DNA of 64,000 bases from Megaustenia siamemsis (GCA_032433765.1 JAVIAB010000102.1:16781732-16845731), one strand, 5' to 3'. Counted from the first letter of the stretch, positions 24,622 through 37,267 are shown. Program-made: numbers and translations. The notes: generated by a model not told the origin, from the sequence alone.

Positions 24622-25005
24622 CTCATATCTCTGTGTGTGCATGTCTGTGTTAGTCACCTCTAGTGACTCGGGCAGATGGTGCTCGTAAACCTGGGAGGGT
24701 AGACCATCTAAGGGCAGAATCCCCCTACAGAAAAGACAATCTGCTGCCTTGCAGGAAGATTGGGGACAATCAAAGGCTAGGGAAAGCAAACCTGAAAAAA
24801 TGCTGGCTGAAATCGGATGCACTGGGCCACTGGCGCAGAACACAGTGCAACGTATTAACGGGTGTTCAATCAGAGTGGATCTGGCGGACTCTAAATGTGA
24901 CGTTCTGTCTGTGGGGGCGATCAACACACTTAGCCTGACAGCTGACTTCATGTGGGAGTCTGGAATCCTACTCTGACTGAGTCCTGATCGCAGAGAGAGA
25001 GAGAG
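24622..25005 (+). mobile_element. Retroposon family D with (GA)n tail and TSD
   Basis: A 384-bp unit flanked by a perfect 13-bp duplication ATAATAGCAATAA at 24609-24621 and 25006-25018. It begins with one copy of CTCATATCTCTGTGTGTGCA, continues with GTGACTCGGGCAGATGGTGC, and ends in a GA-repeat tail. The related copy at 51331-52208 has about ten tandem copies of the first unit. Frames of 75-91 codons overlap but differ between copies. It may be the 5' end of an internally deleted LINE. Confidence 0.75.
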
Positions 25006-25289
25006 ATAATAGCAATAATGAATACATTTTAAATAAAGTATGAGCTCTCTGCGTACCTTATGGTGTATGGTAAATATAGTGATCGTGTACTTACAGTTCG
25101 ACGACCAGCAAAACATTATAGATGGTGTGGTCAGCATCACGCCAGGTTACTTTATGTTAACAGAAGGAAATGTTCTGGTGTTCATTCTCAGAGGCATGAT
25201 TGACCCCAATCATTGTCTGTGAGAAGAAAGAAAATGTCGACTTGACTAGGAGTTGAACCTGGCCCGTCTGACCAAGCACACTAGCCACT

Positions 25290-25805
25290 GGGAGTCGCGA
25301 TGGCTCAGTCGTTAGTGAGAAAATAGTAAAGAGCCCCCGTCACGCCAAGTGGTGTATAGGGAATATGGTGTTAGTGACCATACATTTTACAGACCTTCAG
25401 CACATGATTTTTGGGGTAATGCGGTCGGTACTACGCCCGTGCCGCTTTACTTTCCAAGAAAAATATCCGGTACCTATTTAAGGCTGGGTGAAACTGGAAG
25501 CCGTCGGTTGGGATCGAACCCTACCCTTTGTCCTTTGTAGTCAAGTTCACTAAACACTAAGCTATCGCGGCTCCCAGTCGTTAGTGAACTGGACTACAAA
25601 GGACAAGAATCGGGTTCGATCCTGATCGACGGCTTTCGGGTTCACCCAGCCTTAAATAGGTACCGACTTTTTTTCTTCTGGCACGGACGTAATACCGACC
25701 ACATTACCCCAAAAGCCATGTGCTGAAGGTCTGTAAATAAAATGATGGTCACTAACATCATATTCCCTATACGCCACTTGGCGTGATGGGGCACTTTACT
25801 TACTT
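25290..25805 (+). mobile_element. SINE family A (middle layer)
   Basis: A sense copy that begins GGGAGTCGCGATGGCTCAGT, is interrupted at 25318, resumes at 25588 with ACTGGACTACAAAGGACAAG, and ends ATACGCCACTTGGCGTGATG. Once the inner SINE is removed, length and order match the copy at 13614. Confidence 0.85.
25319..25574 (-). mobile_element. SINE family A (innermost layer)
   Basis: An antisense full-length copy inside the middle SINE, flanked by a perfect 13-bp duplication CAGTCGTTAGTGA at 25306-25318 and 25575-25587. The insertion lies next to the A box of the host SINE and disrupts its promoter. Confidence 0.88.
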
Positions 25806-25889
25806 ACACTAGCCACTCAGACATTTCGCTTTCACTAGGTAATACGGTAATTTATATTTGGGCAGTAAGGCAATTTAATCTTATCTTTC

Positions 25890-26452
25890 ACATAACGAAT
25901 GATGGAAAATGCAAAACTGAAATAAACAAAAGAATAGGTATGGCAAAAACTAATTTTAATGCCATGAAAAATATACTAAAAACAAAACAAATATCAGCAG
26001 GGCTGAAAATAAGAATGGCAAAATGTTACGTATTCTCGATATTCCTGTATGGTGCAGAAACATGGACATTAGACAAGAAAACAGAACAGAAAATTGAAGC
26101 CTTTGAAATGTGGATTTATAGAAGAATAGGTAGAATTGGATGGAAACAAAAGATAACAAACGATGAAGTTTTAAAACAACTGAAAATAAAAAGAGAACTA
26201 CTAAATACAATTAAGACAAGACAAATGACATTTTTGGGGTATGTTAAAAGACGCAACAGCCTACTAAAAGTAATATTGGAAGGAAAAATACAAGGTAAAA
26301 GAGGCAGAGGCAGACCAAGACTAACATGGACGAGTAACATCAAAAGATGGACAAGTCAATCTATGTCAGCCTGCACCATCAAAGCAAGAAACAGAGTAGA
26401 ATGGCGATCCATGGTAGCCAACCTTCGTTGCGGAGAAGGCACGCGATGATGA
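25890..26452 (+). mobile_element. LINE ORF2 C-terminal region, open for 169 codons
   Basis: Encodes FNAMKNILKTKQISAGLKIR, FLYGAETWTLDKKTEQKIEA, MWIYRRIGRIGWKQKITN, RGRGRPRLTWTSNIKRWT, and the end VEWRSMVANLRCGEGTR followed by TGATGATGATG. This is the C-terminal third of an ORF2 without the RT palm. It is the best-preserved copy of this family here. The 5' edge is near 25885, where an AT-rich junction begins. Confidence 0.8.
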
Positions 26453-26459
26453 TGATTTG

Positions 26460-26750
26460 ACATACAATGGAAGCAGAGACACCCGCCAGAACGGGGGCTG
26501 AAAGCAGCTCTGCGCATGTTAAAAGATTCCCTGGCAGTTTGAAATTGAAAGGAGCAGAACAAAAAAGGATCGAAAAAACAGAACTATCCAGATTCTACTC
26601 CACCTCTTCGGAGTGCCTCTAGCAATGATCTAAGTGAATAAGGAATCGAGAAGAAAGGCAACCTGTAACACAAAAATGCAATGCTGAAGTCGGATATATT
26701 GAGCCGAAAGACGCAAATATCACAGCCTTGGTGCTAACAGCTACACGGTG
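26460..26750 (+). mobile_element. SINE family C, 3' fragment
   Basis: Shares GGCAGTTTGAAATTGAAAGG, ATTCTACTCC and TTGAGCCGAAAGACGCAAAT with the copies at 22535 and 51170-52380. The tRNA-like head is absent or decayed. Confidence 0.5.
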
Positions 26751-26804
26751 CACCTGCCCCCATTTAACGTCCTTTCAAATGATGACGATGACGACTCTTC
26801 ATAC

Positions 26805-28078
26805 CTTTTACAACTTTGTTAACTTCTACAACTTCGTTAACTTCTACAACTTCGTTAACTTCTACAACTTCGCTAAGTTCTACAACTTCGTTAAGTTCTA
26901 CAACTTCGTTAACTTCTACAACTTCGTTAACTTCTACAATTTCGTTAACTTCTACAATTTCGTTAACTTCTACAATTTCGTTAACTTCTACAACTTCGTT
27001 AACTTCTACAATTTCGTTAACTTCTACAACTTCGTTAACTTCTACAACTTAGTTAACTTCTACAATTTCGTTAACTTCTACAACTTCGTTAACTTTTACA
27101 ATTTCGTTAACTTCTACAATTTCGTTAACTGCTACAACGTCGTTAAGTTCTACAACTTCGTTAACTTCTACAACTTCGTTAACTTCTACAATTTCGTTAA
27201 CTTCTACAACTTCGTTAACTTCTACAATTTCGTTAACTTCTACAACTTCGTTAAGTTCTACAACTTCGTTAACTTCTACAACTTCGTTAACTTCTACAAC
27301 TTCGTTAAGTTCTACAACTTCGTTAACCTCTACAATTTCGTTAACATCTACAACTTCGTTAACTTCTACAATTTCGTTAACTTCTACAACTTCGTTAACT
27401 TCTACAATTTCGTTAACTTCTACAACTTCGTTAACTTCTACAACTTCGTTAAGTTCTACAACTTCGTTAACTTCTACAACTTCGTTAACTTCTACAACTT
27501 CGTTAACTTCTACAATTTCGTTAACTTCTACAACTTCGTTAATTTCTACAATTTCGTTAACTTCTACAATTTCGTTAACTTCTACAATTTCGTTAACTTC
27601 TACAACTTCGTTAAGTTCTACAACTTCGTTAACTTCTACAATTTCGTTAACTTCTACAACTTCGTTAACTTCTACAACTTCGTTAACTTCTACAACTTCG
27701 TTAACTTCTACAATTTCGTTAACTTCTACAACTTCTACAACTTCGTTAACTTCTACAACTTCGTTAACTTCTACAATATCGTTAACTTCTACAACTTCGT
27801 TAACTTCTACAACTTCGTTAAGTTCTACAACTTCGTTAACTTCTACAACTTCGTTAACTTCTACAATTTCGTTAACTTCTACAATTTCGTTAACTTCTAC
27901 AACTTCGTTAACTTCTACAACTTCGTTAACTTCTACAATTTCGTTAACTTATACGACTTCGTTAACTTCTACAACTTCGTTAACTTCTACAACTTCGTTA
28001 GCTTCTACAACTTCGTTAGCTTCTACAACTTCGTTAACTTCTACAACTTCTTTAAGTTCTACAACTTCGTCAACAAAT
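26805..28078. repeat. 18-bp minisatellite, about 70 units
   Basis: Unit TTCTACAACTTCGTTAAC, 18 bp, with CTT/TTT and AAC/AAG variants. Divisible by three, so a 476-codon frame (NFYNFV repeats) runs through it from 26728 to 28158. The GTTAAC palindrome recurs in most units. No flanking coding features support a protein. Confidence 0.95.
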
Positions 28079-28470
28079 ACCGGAAGTCAAGTTTCTTCCT
28101 TTCTTCCTCTGGGAAGACAAAGGACAGAAGCGAACAAATGAAAGACGATCTGACTTGAGCGCTATTTGACTCTGGAGCCATCACTGGGTCAGTCCTACAT
28201 TGATGATTGACAGGTCATTTCATACCCTGGAAGCGTGCCTGGACTGCCTAAAGCGGTCGCCCAGCATGCTATGTCCCGGAGATGGTTTCAATAAAAACCA
28301 TCACGTTAATTGTTAATGTGAATTCGATTGAAAATCATCTATCGAAGGGAGTAGATTTTTGTATCAGTTTACAGGCTTCTTCAATATAAGAATTATAACA
28401 TCTATTTCAACATTAACTATAGAAATATAATTCTAATAATAGTCTCTAAAATATTTACATATTCTATCTA
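28079..28470. other. Unique sequence, no gene seen
   Basis: No tandem repeat or element that I can identify. It leads into the 3' end of the LINE at 28471. Confidence 0.45.
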
Positions 28471-28880
28471 TCTATTGACCTATCGAGCCATAGCCGGCCC
28501 ATAGGGCATGGACCCAGATACTTTTTCTCTTATATAAATTTTATTCTAGCAGTTTTCAATCCTTCTTAAGATATTTTATCAAATCTTGCCATTTTATTCT
28601 GTTCTGTGCAAGCAACTCTATCTCATTGAGGGAACCGATTCCTACTGCTCTTGCCTCTCTGATCAATGTTCCTCTCAGTGTCTCTATGGGTCGGCCTCTT
28701 TTTCTCTTACCTGTTGTTTCCCACATGAGGGCTTGCTTAGCTATTCGGTTATTATCTCTCCTCATCACATGTCCAACATATGACCATCGTCTTTTCTTGA
28801 TTACTGAAGATATTAGTAATTGATTGAAGTTTTTTTGATTTTCCTCGTTTGTTCTGAATTCGTTCCACAATATAACAAAC
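28471..28880 (-). mobile_element. LINE ORF2 3' end, uninterrupted relative of 14767-16013
   Basis: The minus strand encodes 108 codons: WNEFRTNEENQ, SSVIKKRRWSYVGHVMRRD, WETTGKRKRGRPIETLRGTL, WQDLIKYLKKD-stop. A 3' UTR follows, ending in CTATGGCTCGATAGGTCAAT and AGATAGATAG. It shows what the SINE-interrupted copy looked like before insertion. It begins inside ORF2 and is 5'-truncated. Confidence 0.8.
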
Positions 28881-29034
28881 ATTTACATATTAGATTTAGC
28901 TATATCTAGTCTGATATGTAATATGTAATCTATCCCATTTTATTTCCTTCATGAAATCAGTTTTACTGCAGTTGGAACGTCAGCATTTCAACACCGGAGC
29001 CCGTCCCACTGTATCTCGAAGCGGGTAGAGACCG

Positions 29035-29567
29035 AAAAATAACCAACTGTCCTGCGACGTGCTAAGACCCCAACAATCATGGCGATGCTCAGATGTCGAA
29101 GGCTAAGATGGCTGGGGCATGTCCAGCGAATGGAAGAAAAACGCATCCCCAAGCAAATACTATATGGTGAACTAACACACGGAAAAAGATAAATCGGCAG
29201 ACCTAAACTACGATATAGAGATATCTGTAAATCATCTCTGAATGACTTCTCCATCTATGGATATGACTGGGAACATCTAACAAGTGATCGCACATCATGG
29301 AGAGCATGTATAAGGAACGGTAAAACATCTAATATTGAGTCTGTGCTAAGACAAAACTTAGAAGAGAAAAGACTCATGAAAAATGAAGGAAAACCCTGTG
29401 GACCAGTGGGCCTGACTTGTTCATTCTGTGACCGCGTGTGTTTGTCAAACATTGGTAGAATTAGCCACGAGAGAAGCTGTTCAACAAAATTAAAACCTCA
29501 ACAAAAATACAGAATAGCCGCTACTAGACCGTCTGACAAGACGAAAAGAGCCATATATACAGACTGA
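29035..29567 (+). mobile_element. LINE ORF2 C-terminal region, plus-strand copy
   Basis: With one stop near 29190 it encodes RRLRWLGHVQRMEEKRIPKQ, RPKLRYRDICKSSLNDFSIY, then the cysteine end C-x2-C-x12-H-x3-C in LTCSFCDRVC...HERSC, which may bind zinc, and stops at 29567. Same family as 23765-24540. Confidence 0.8.
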
Positions 29568-29810
29568 TTGTTCCTGTAACGTGTTGATTATAGATTCATC
29601 TATTTTCCCACTAAACAATCCGTACCGACCAGACACCTTTTCCACCTGTAGACTCATCAGTCTCTCAATACATCCATGAACAACCTATCCTCCCCTTCTC
29701 TTAACTCTTGCCGTAGGGAAGCTCTTTATCAATGCAACGGAAGAAATTTCAGAGACAACATGTTTCATAGTTTAAAGAATCAATCTACATATTGATATTT
29801 ATCTAACATA

Positions 29811-30071
29811 AAAAAGTAAAGTAAAGTACCCCCGTCACGCCAAGTAGCGTATAGGGAATATGGTGTTAATGACCATACATTTTACAGACCTTCGGCACAT
29901 GATTTTGAGGGTAATGTGGTCGGTATTACGCCCGTGCCGCTTTACTTTCCCAGAAAAAAAATCCGGTATCCTTTAAAGGCTTGGTGAACCGGGAGCCGTC
30001 GGTTGGGATCGAACCCTACCCCTTGTCATTTGTAGTCCAGTTCACTAACCACTGAGCGATCGCGGCTCCGT
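29811..30071 (-). mobile_element. SINE family A with TSD
   Basis: A full-length antisense copy with B box GGGATCGAACCC read on the plus strand and A-box complement at its right end (ACTGAGCGATCGCGGCTC). The perfect 13-bp duplication TTTATCTAACATA lies at 29798-29810 and 30072-30084. Confidence 0.88.
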
Positions 30072-30329
30072 TTTATCTAACATATAACATATTATATACG
30101 AATGTTTAGATAATTGAACAAGGTATTAGATTTCACAAATACCAAGATGATACAAGACATTTAAAAAAATAAATGGTTTGATGGCGGTTGACATTAATCA
30201 AAGTGAGAGTGACGCACTATGCGCCGAAAATGGACATGGCGCAAAATGCGTCGAAACGTAGGGAACAAATTAAGGAATGAAGAACAAACATGGTGATGTA
30301 CTAACTGTAGAGAATAAGGCCACACTCAG

Positions 30330-33300
30330 TGATAATAAGGTTATCAGGTACCTCCGTGCCCTGGGCTGTAATGTAATAGAAACACATATATATCAACAAG
30401 GTTATCAGGTACCTCCGTGCCCTGGGTTGTAATGTAATAGAAACACATATATATCAACAAGGTTATCAGGTACCTCCGTGCCCTGGGCTGTAATGTAATA
30501 AAGACACATATATATCATCAACAAGGTTATCAGGTACCTCCGTGCCCTGGGTTGTAATGTAATAGAAACACATATATATCAACAAGGTTATCAGGTACCT
30601 CCCTGCCCTGGGCTGTAATGTAATAAAGACACATATATATCATCAACAAGGTTATCAGGTACCTCCGTGCCCTGGGCTGTAATGTAATAAAGACACATAT
30701 ATATCATTAACAAGGTTATCATGTACCTCCGTGCCCTGGGCTGTAATGTAATAAAGACACATATATATCATCAACAAGGTTATCATGTACCTCCGTGCCC
30801 TGGGCTGTAATGTAATAAAGACACATATATATCATCAACAAGGTTATCATGTACCTCCCTGCCCTGGGCTGTAATGTAATAAAGACACATATATATCATC
30901 AACAAGGTTATCAGGTACCTCCCTGCCCTGGACTGTAATGTAATAAAGACACATATATATCATCAACAAGGTTATCAGGTACCTCCCTGCCCTGGGCTGT
31001 AATGTAATAAAGACACATATATCATCAACAAGGTTATCAGGTACCTCCCTGCCCTGGGCTGTAATGTAATAAAGACACATATATATCATCAAGGTTATCA
31101 GGTACCTCCGTGCCCTGGGCTGTAATGTAATAAAGACACATATATATCATTAACAAGGTTATCATGTACCTCCGTGCCCTGGGCTGTAATGTAATAAAGA
31201 CACATATATATCATCAACAAGGTTATCATGTACCTCCGTGCCCTGGGCTGTAATGTAATAAAGACACATATATATCATCAACAAGGTTATCATGTACCTC
31301 CCTGCCCTGGGCTGTAATGTAATAAAGACACATATATATCATCAACAAGGTTATCAGGTACCTCCCTGTCCTGGACTGTAATGTAATAAAGACACATATA
31401 TATCATCAACAAGGTTATCAGGTACCTCCCTGCTCTGGGCTGTAATGTAATAGAAACACATATATATCATCAACAAGGTTATCATGTACCTCCCTGCCCT
31501 GGACTGTAATGTAATAAAGACACATATATATCATCAACAAGGTTATCAGGTACCTCCCTGCCCTGGACTGTAATGTAATAAAGACACATATATATCATCA
31601 ACAAGGTTATCAGGTACCTCCCTGCCCTGGACTGTAATGTAATAAAGACACATATATATCATCAACAAGGTTATCAGGTACCTCCCTGCCCTGGGCTGTA
31701 ATGCAATAAAGACACATATATATCATCAACAAGGTTATCAGGTACCTCCCTGCCCTGGACTGTAATGTAATAAAGACACATATATATCATCAACAAGGTT
31801 ATCATGTACCTCCCTGCCCTGGAATGTAATGTAATAAAGACACATATATATCATCAACAAGGTTATCAGGTACCTCCCTGCCCTGGACTGTAATGTAATA
31901 AAGACACATATATATCATCAACAAGGTTATCGTGTACCTCCCTGCCCTGGACTGTAATGTAATAAAGACACATATATATCATCAACAAGGTTATCAGGTA
32001 CCTCCCTGCCCTGGACTGTAATGTAATAAAGACACATATATATCATCAACAAGGTTATCAGGTACCTCCCTGCCCTGGACTGTAATGTAATAAAGACACA
32101 TATATATCATCAACAAGGTTATCAGGTACCTCCCTGCCCTGGGCTGTAATGTAATAAAGACACATATATATCATCAACAAGGTTATCAGGTACCTCCGTG
32201 CCCTGGACTGTAATGTAATAAAGACACATATATATCATTAACAAGGTTATCATGTACCTCCGTGCCCTGGGCTGTAATGTAATAAAGACACATATATATC
32301 ATCAACAAGGTTATCATGTACCTCCGTGCCCTGGGCTGTAATGTAATAAAGACACATATATATCATCAACAAGGTTATCATGTACCTCCCTGCCCTGGGC
32401 TGTAATGTAATAAAGACACATATATATCATCAACAAGGTTATCAGGTACCTCCCTGTCCTGGACTGTAATGTAATAAAGACACATATATATCATCAACAA
32501 GGTTATCAGGTACCTCCCTGCTCTGGGCTGTAATGTAATAGAAACACATATATATCATCAACAAGGTTATCATGTACCTCCCTGCCCTGGACTGTAATGT
32601 AATAAAGACACATATATATCATCAACAAGGTTATCAGGTACCTCCCTGCCCTGGACTGTAATGTAATAAAGACACATATATATCATCAACAAGGTTATCA
32701 GGTACCTCCGTGCCCTGGACTGTAATGTAATAAAGACACATATATATCATCAACAAGGTTATCAGGTACCTCCCTGCCCTGGACTGTAATGTAATAAAGA
32801 CACATATATATCATCAACAAGGTTATCAGGTACCTCCCTGCCCTGGACTGTAATGTAATAAAGACACATATATATCATCAACAAGGTTATCAGGTACCTC
32901 CCTGCCCTGGGCTGTAATGCAATAAAGACACATATATATCATCAACAAGGTTATCAGGTACCTCCCTGCCCTGGACTGTAATGTAATAAAGACACATATA
33001 TATCATCAACAAGGTTATCATGTACCTCCCTGCCCTTGAATGTAATGTAATAAAGACACATATATATCATCAACAAGGTTATCAGGTACCTCCCTGCCCT
33101 GGACTGTAATGTAATAAAGACACATATATATCATCAACAAGGTTATCGTGTACCTCCCTGCCCTGGACTGTAATGTAATAAAGACACATATATATCATCA
33201 ACAAGGTTATCAGGTACCTCCCTGCCCTGGACTGTAATGTAATAAAGACACATATATATCATCAACAAGGTTATCAGGTACCTCCCTGCCCTGGACTGTA

Positions 33301-35300
33301 ATGTAATAAAGACACATATATATCATCAACAAGGTTATCAGGTACCTCCCTGCCCTGGGCTGTAATGTAATAAAGACACATATATATCATCAACAAGGTT
33401 ATCAGGTACCTCCGTGCCCTGGACTGTAATGTAATAAAGACACATATATATCATCAACAAGGTTATCAGGTACCTCCCTGCTCTGGGCTGTAATGTAATA
33501 GAAACACATATATATCATCAACAAGGTTATCATGTACCTCCCTGCCCTAGAATGTAATGTAATAAAGACACATATATATCATCAACAAGGTTATCAGGTA
33601 CCTCCGTGCCCTGGACTGTAATGTAATAAAGACACATATATATCATCAACAAGGTTATCAGGTACCTCCCTGCCCTGGACTGTAATGTAATAAAGACACA
33701 TATATATCATCAACAAGGTTATCAGGTACCTCCCTGCCCTGGGCTGTAATGTAATAAAGACACATATATATCATCAACAAGGTTATCAGGTACCTCCGTG
33801 CCCTGGACTGTAATGTAATAAAGACACATATATATCATCAACAAGGTTATCATGTACCTCCCTGCCCTGGACTGTAATGTAATAAAGACACATATATATC
33901 ATCAACAAGGTTATCAGGTACCTCCCTGCCCTGGACTGTAATGTAATAAAGACACATATATATCATCAACAAGGTTATCATGTACCTCCGTGCCCTGGAC
34001 TGTAATGTAATAAAGACACATATATATCATCAACAAGGTTATCAGGTACCTCCCTGCCCTGGACTGTAATGTAATAAAGACACATATATATCATCAACAA
34101 GGTTATCAGGTACCTCCCTGCCGTGGGCTGTAATGTAATAGAAACACATATATATCAACAAGGTTATCAGGTACCTCCGTGCCCTGGGTTGTAATGTAAT
34201 AGAAACACATATATATCATCAACAAGGTTATCAGGTACCTCCGTGCCCTGGGCTGTAAAGTAATAAAGACACATATATATCATCAACAAGGTTATCAGGT
34301 ACCTCCGTGCCCTGGGTTGTAATGTAATAGAAACACATATATATCAACAAGGTTATCAGGTGCCTCCGTGCCCTGGGCTGTAATGTAATAGAAACACATA
34401 TATATCATCAACAAGGTTATCAGATACCTCCGTGCCCTGGGCTGTAATGCAATAAAGACACATATATATCATCAACAAGGTTATCAGGTACCTCCGTGCC
34501 CTGGGCTGTAATGTAATAAAGACACATATATATCATCAACAAGGTTATCAGGTACCTCCCTGATCTGGGCTGTAATGTAATAGAAACACATATATATCAT
34601 CAACAAGGTTATCAGGTACCTCCCTGCCCTGGACTGTAATGTAATAAAGACACATATATATCATCAACAAGGTTATCATGTACCTCCCTGCCCTGGGCTG
34701 TAATGTAATAAAGACACATATATATCATCAACAAGGTTATCAGGTACCTCCGTGCCCTGGGTTGTAATGTAATAGAAACACATATATATCAACAAGGTTA
34801 TCAGGTGCCTCCGTGCCCTGGGCTGTAATGTAATAGAAACACATATATATCATCAACAAGGTTATCAGATACCTCCGTGCCCTGGGCTGTAATGTAATAA
34901 AGACACATATATATCATCAACAAGGTTATCAGGTACCTCCCTGCTCTGGGCTGTAATGTAATAGAAACACATATATATCATCAACAAGGTTATCAGGTAC
35001 CTCCCTGCCCTGGACTGTAATGTAATAAAGACACATATATATCATCAACAAGGTTATCATGTACCTCCGTGCCCTGGGCTGTAATGTAATAAAGACACAT
35101 ATATATCATCAACAAGGTTATCAGGTACCTCCCTGCCCTGGGCTGTAATGTAATAAAGACACATATATATCATCAACAAGGTTATCAGGTACCTCCCTGC
35201 CCTGGGCTGTAATGTAATAAAGACACATATATATCATCAACAAGGTTATCAGGTACCTCCCTGCCCTGGGCTGTAATGTAATAAAGACACATATATATCA
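30330..35300. repeat. 64-bp satellite array, about 78 units
   Basis: Unit of 64 bp: ACAAGGTTATCAGGTACCTC, CCTGCCCTGGACTGTAATGT, AATAAAGACACATATATATC, ATCA. Shorter units lacking ATC occur at the edges. CATTAACAAGG variants at 31147 and 32236 and matching blocks around them show a higher-order period of about 1.09 kb (17 units). Each unit carries an AATAAA and a GGTACC site. No coding. Confidence 0.96.
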
Positions 35301-35629
35301 CGTACTTTCGGTCATTGTTTCCTCACAGAGTTTCTAAGACCACGTTGGTGGTTACCAACGTGTTTAATCGGCGAGCAACTGTATCTGTCATATGACAGTG
35401 CACCCGGTGACATCTGACGAATTAATCTGATCACCTTTGAGACAGACAGGTGTGTCAACCAATCAATTTTAACACTGGTTTCCATGAGCCAATCATCATA
35501 GTCCCAGCAAGAGTTCCCACGAGTAAGGCGGGAAATTCGAAAATGCGCAGTGCAATCTATAAGATAATTTCCGTTACATGCAGTCTGATCAAATATCTTA
35601 TGAGCAGTGTAATCAGGTGCACGGGCTTA
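35301..35629. other. Unique sequence, no gene seen
   Basis: Contains a short inverted repeat around ACCACGTTGGTGGTTACCAACGTG. No open frame or element that I can identify. Confidence 0.4.
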
Positions 35630-35862
35630 TCCCGGAGGCGTGGTGGCTTAATTTGCTGGAAGTGGCGTCGCTGTTGATCACAATGGTCCCGGTTTAATTC
35701 CTAGATTATTTCTTTTTCAGATGGACATGGTTTCGTAGTTTTCCCATCATTTTAAAATGAGTACCTGAGACTTTTTTTCTGCGAGAGTGGGGTCCCTGGC
35801 GTGATGCCGACCATATCACTCATCATATGTGTTAATAGTGCTTGAATTGTATGGGCACTGAT
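35630..35862 (+). mobile_element. SINE family E, tRNA-like head with shared core
   Basis: The head has GTGGTGGCTTAATTTGCTGG (A-box-like) and CCCGGTTTAATTCC (B-box-like). The 3' body carries GGCGTGATGCCGACCATATC and a GTATGGGCACTGATAACATA end. It aligns in layout with SINE A although the heads differ. Confidence 0.6.
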
Positions 35863-35865
35863 AAC

Positions 35866-36117
35866 ATAAGTATCTAACCTGAGCAGTAAAGATCATTCTG
35901 TTGGGAGCTGAGGAAAGAGGGAGGCGAGGAACGAGATGGGAAGATAACATAACTATCTAGCCTGAGCTGTATAGATCATTCTGTTGGGAGCTGAGGAAGG
36001 AGGGAGGCGAGGAACGAGATGGGAAGATAACATAACTATCTAGCATGAGCTGTATAGATCATTCTGTTGGGAGCTGAGGAAGGAGGGAGGCGAGGAACGA
36101 GATGGGAAGATAACATA
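35866..36117. repeat. 83-bp tandem triplication
   Basis: Three near-identical copies of about 83 bp, each with GATCATTCTGTTGGGAGCTG and CGAGGAACGAGATGGGAAGA. Confidence 0.93.
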
Positions 36118-36390
36118 AACAAGTTGACGGACCTCAACTTTGAAGTATCAGAAGTGATTGTAGATTAAAATGAAGTGTGATGAAGCATGTCAGTGGTGCC
36201 CTAACGACCCCCAGGGATACGGGATGAGGAAAGTTGAAGGAAGTATTTTCAACAGATCACAATAACCGCAGGTCCGGCGATATTGTGATGATGGTGAAGC
36301 TCTAGGACATTAATTAGGCAATGACTATACTTCATTTTCAATGTCTTCTTCTCTCTCACCCGTGTGGCTACCGAGACCCTGACCTTGGCT

Positions 36391-36976
36391 AGGGATGAAA
36401 ATAATAAAGCCACTGTCACATGTCACTCATGTCATTAAAAAAAAACAAAGCCACTGTCATCTGTCACTCACGTGATTAAAAAAAAAATAATAAAGCCACT
36501 GTCACCTGTCACTCGTGTCATAAAAAAAATAACACAGCCACTGTCACCTGTCACTCGTGTCGTAAGAAAATAACAAAGCCACTGTCATCTGCTACTCATG
36601 TCGTAAGAAAATAACACAGCCACTGTCATCTGCCACTCATGTCGTAAGAAAATAACACAGCCACTGCCATCTGTCACTCATGTCGTAAGAAAATAACACA
36701 GCCACTGTCATCTGTCACTCATGTCGTAAGAAAATAACAAAGCCACTGTCACATGTCACTCACGTCATTAAAAAAATAACACAACCACTGTCATCTGTCA
36801 CTCATGTCGTAAGAAAATAACACAGCCACTGTCATCTGTCACTCATGTCGTAAGAAAATAACACAGCCACTGTCATCTGTCACTCATGTCGTAAGAAAAT
36901 AACACAACCACTGTCATCTGTCACTCATGTCGTAAGAAGATAACACAGCCACTGTCATCTGCTACTCATGTCGCGA
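36391..36976. repeat. 41-bp satellite array, about 14 units
   Basis: Unit AATAACACAGCCACTGTCAT then CTGTCACTCATGTCGTAAGAA. The last unit breaks at GTCGCGAAAGGCC, where the palindromic element begins. No units of this array reappear beyond the element, so the insertion is at its right edge. Confidence 0.94.
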
Positions 36977-36982
36977 AAGGCC
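36977..36982. repeat. Left 6-bp target-site duplication (AAGGCC)
   Basis: AAGGCC lies directly before the first base of the palindrome (AGTAGTATACC) and is repeated directly after its last base at 48334-48339. Confidence 0.85.
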
Positions 36983-37041
36983 AGTAGTATACCAGGAAGG
37001 ATTTGGATATTATTGTGGCGCTAATTTAACAAAGATATATA

Positions 37042-37059
37042 GGGCGGCGCGCGGCGCGC
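37042..37059. other. GC-rich CpG block near the left terminus
   Basis: GGGCGGCGCGCGGCGCGC, 60 bp inside the end, in otherwise AT-rich DNA, next to ATATATAG. The mirror copy is at 48257-48274. It may be a protein-binding or origin-associated site; this is inference from position only. Confidence 0.45.
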
Positions 37060-37267
37060 ATAAAGCGTGTGGCGCAGGGGGAGTTAACCGTGACATTTCG
37101 TGTCGAGGTGTTGACCTCTAGTCCCGGTGACCCCGGAAGTGACGTGTTTATGTCTGGTGTATGCTGACTTTGGAGTTCTTGCTGTACTTGCTCGATAGTG
37201 ATAGGTTAGTAGATTATACAACATCAATGAAAAACAATCAAAATAAAACAAAAGACAAAAGATATAT

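Larger units (their letters stand above)
25090..25835 (-). mobile_element. SINE family D (oldest layer), split by SINE A
   Basis: Antisense tRNA-like head: TGAGTGGCTAGTG with the B box AGGTTCAACTCC, split at 25289/25806. The body contains GGCGTGATGCTGACCACACC on the minus strand, a core shared with families A and E. The insertion inside it carries a 12-bp target duplication, ACACTAGCCACT, at 25278-25289 and 25806-25817. Confidence 0.65.

Noticed and set aside
26728..28158. 476-codon frame with NFYNFV repeats
   Set aside because: A product of the 18-bp array; the non-repetitive ends have no recognisable content.
30847..31092. 81-codon frame in the 64-bp satellite
   Set aside because: It arises from a few shortened units and does not extend across the array.
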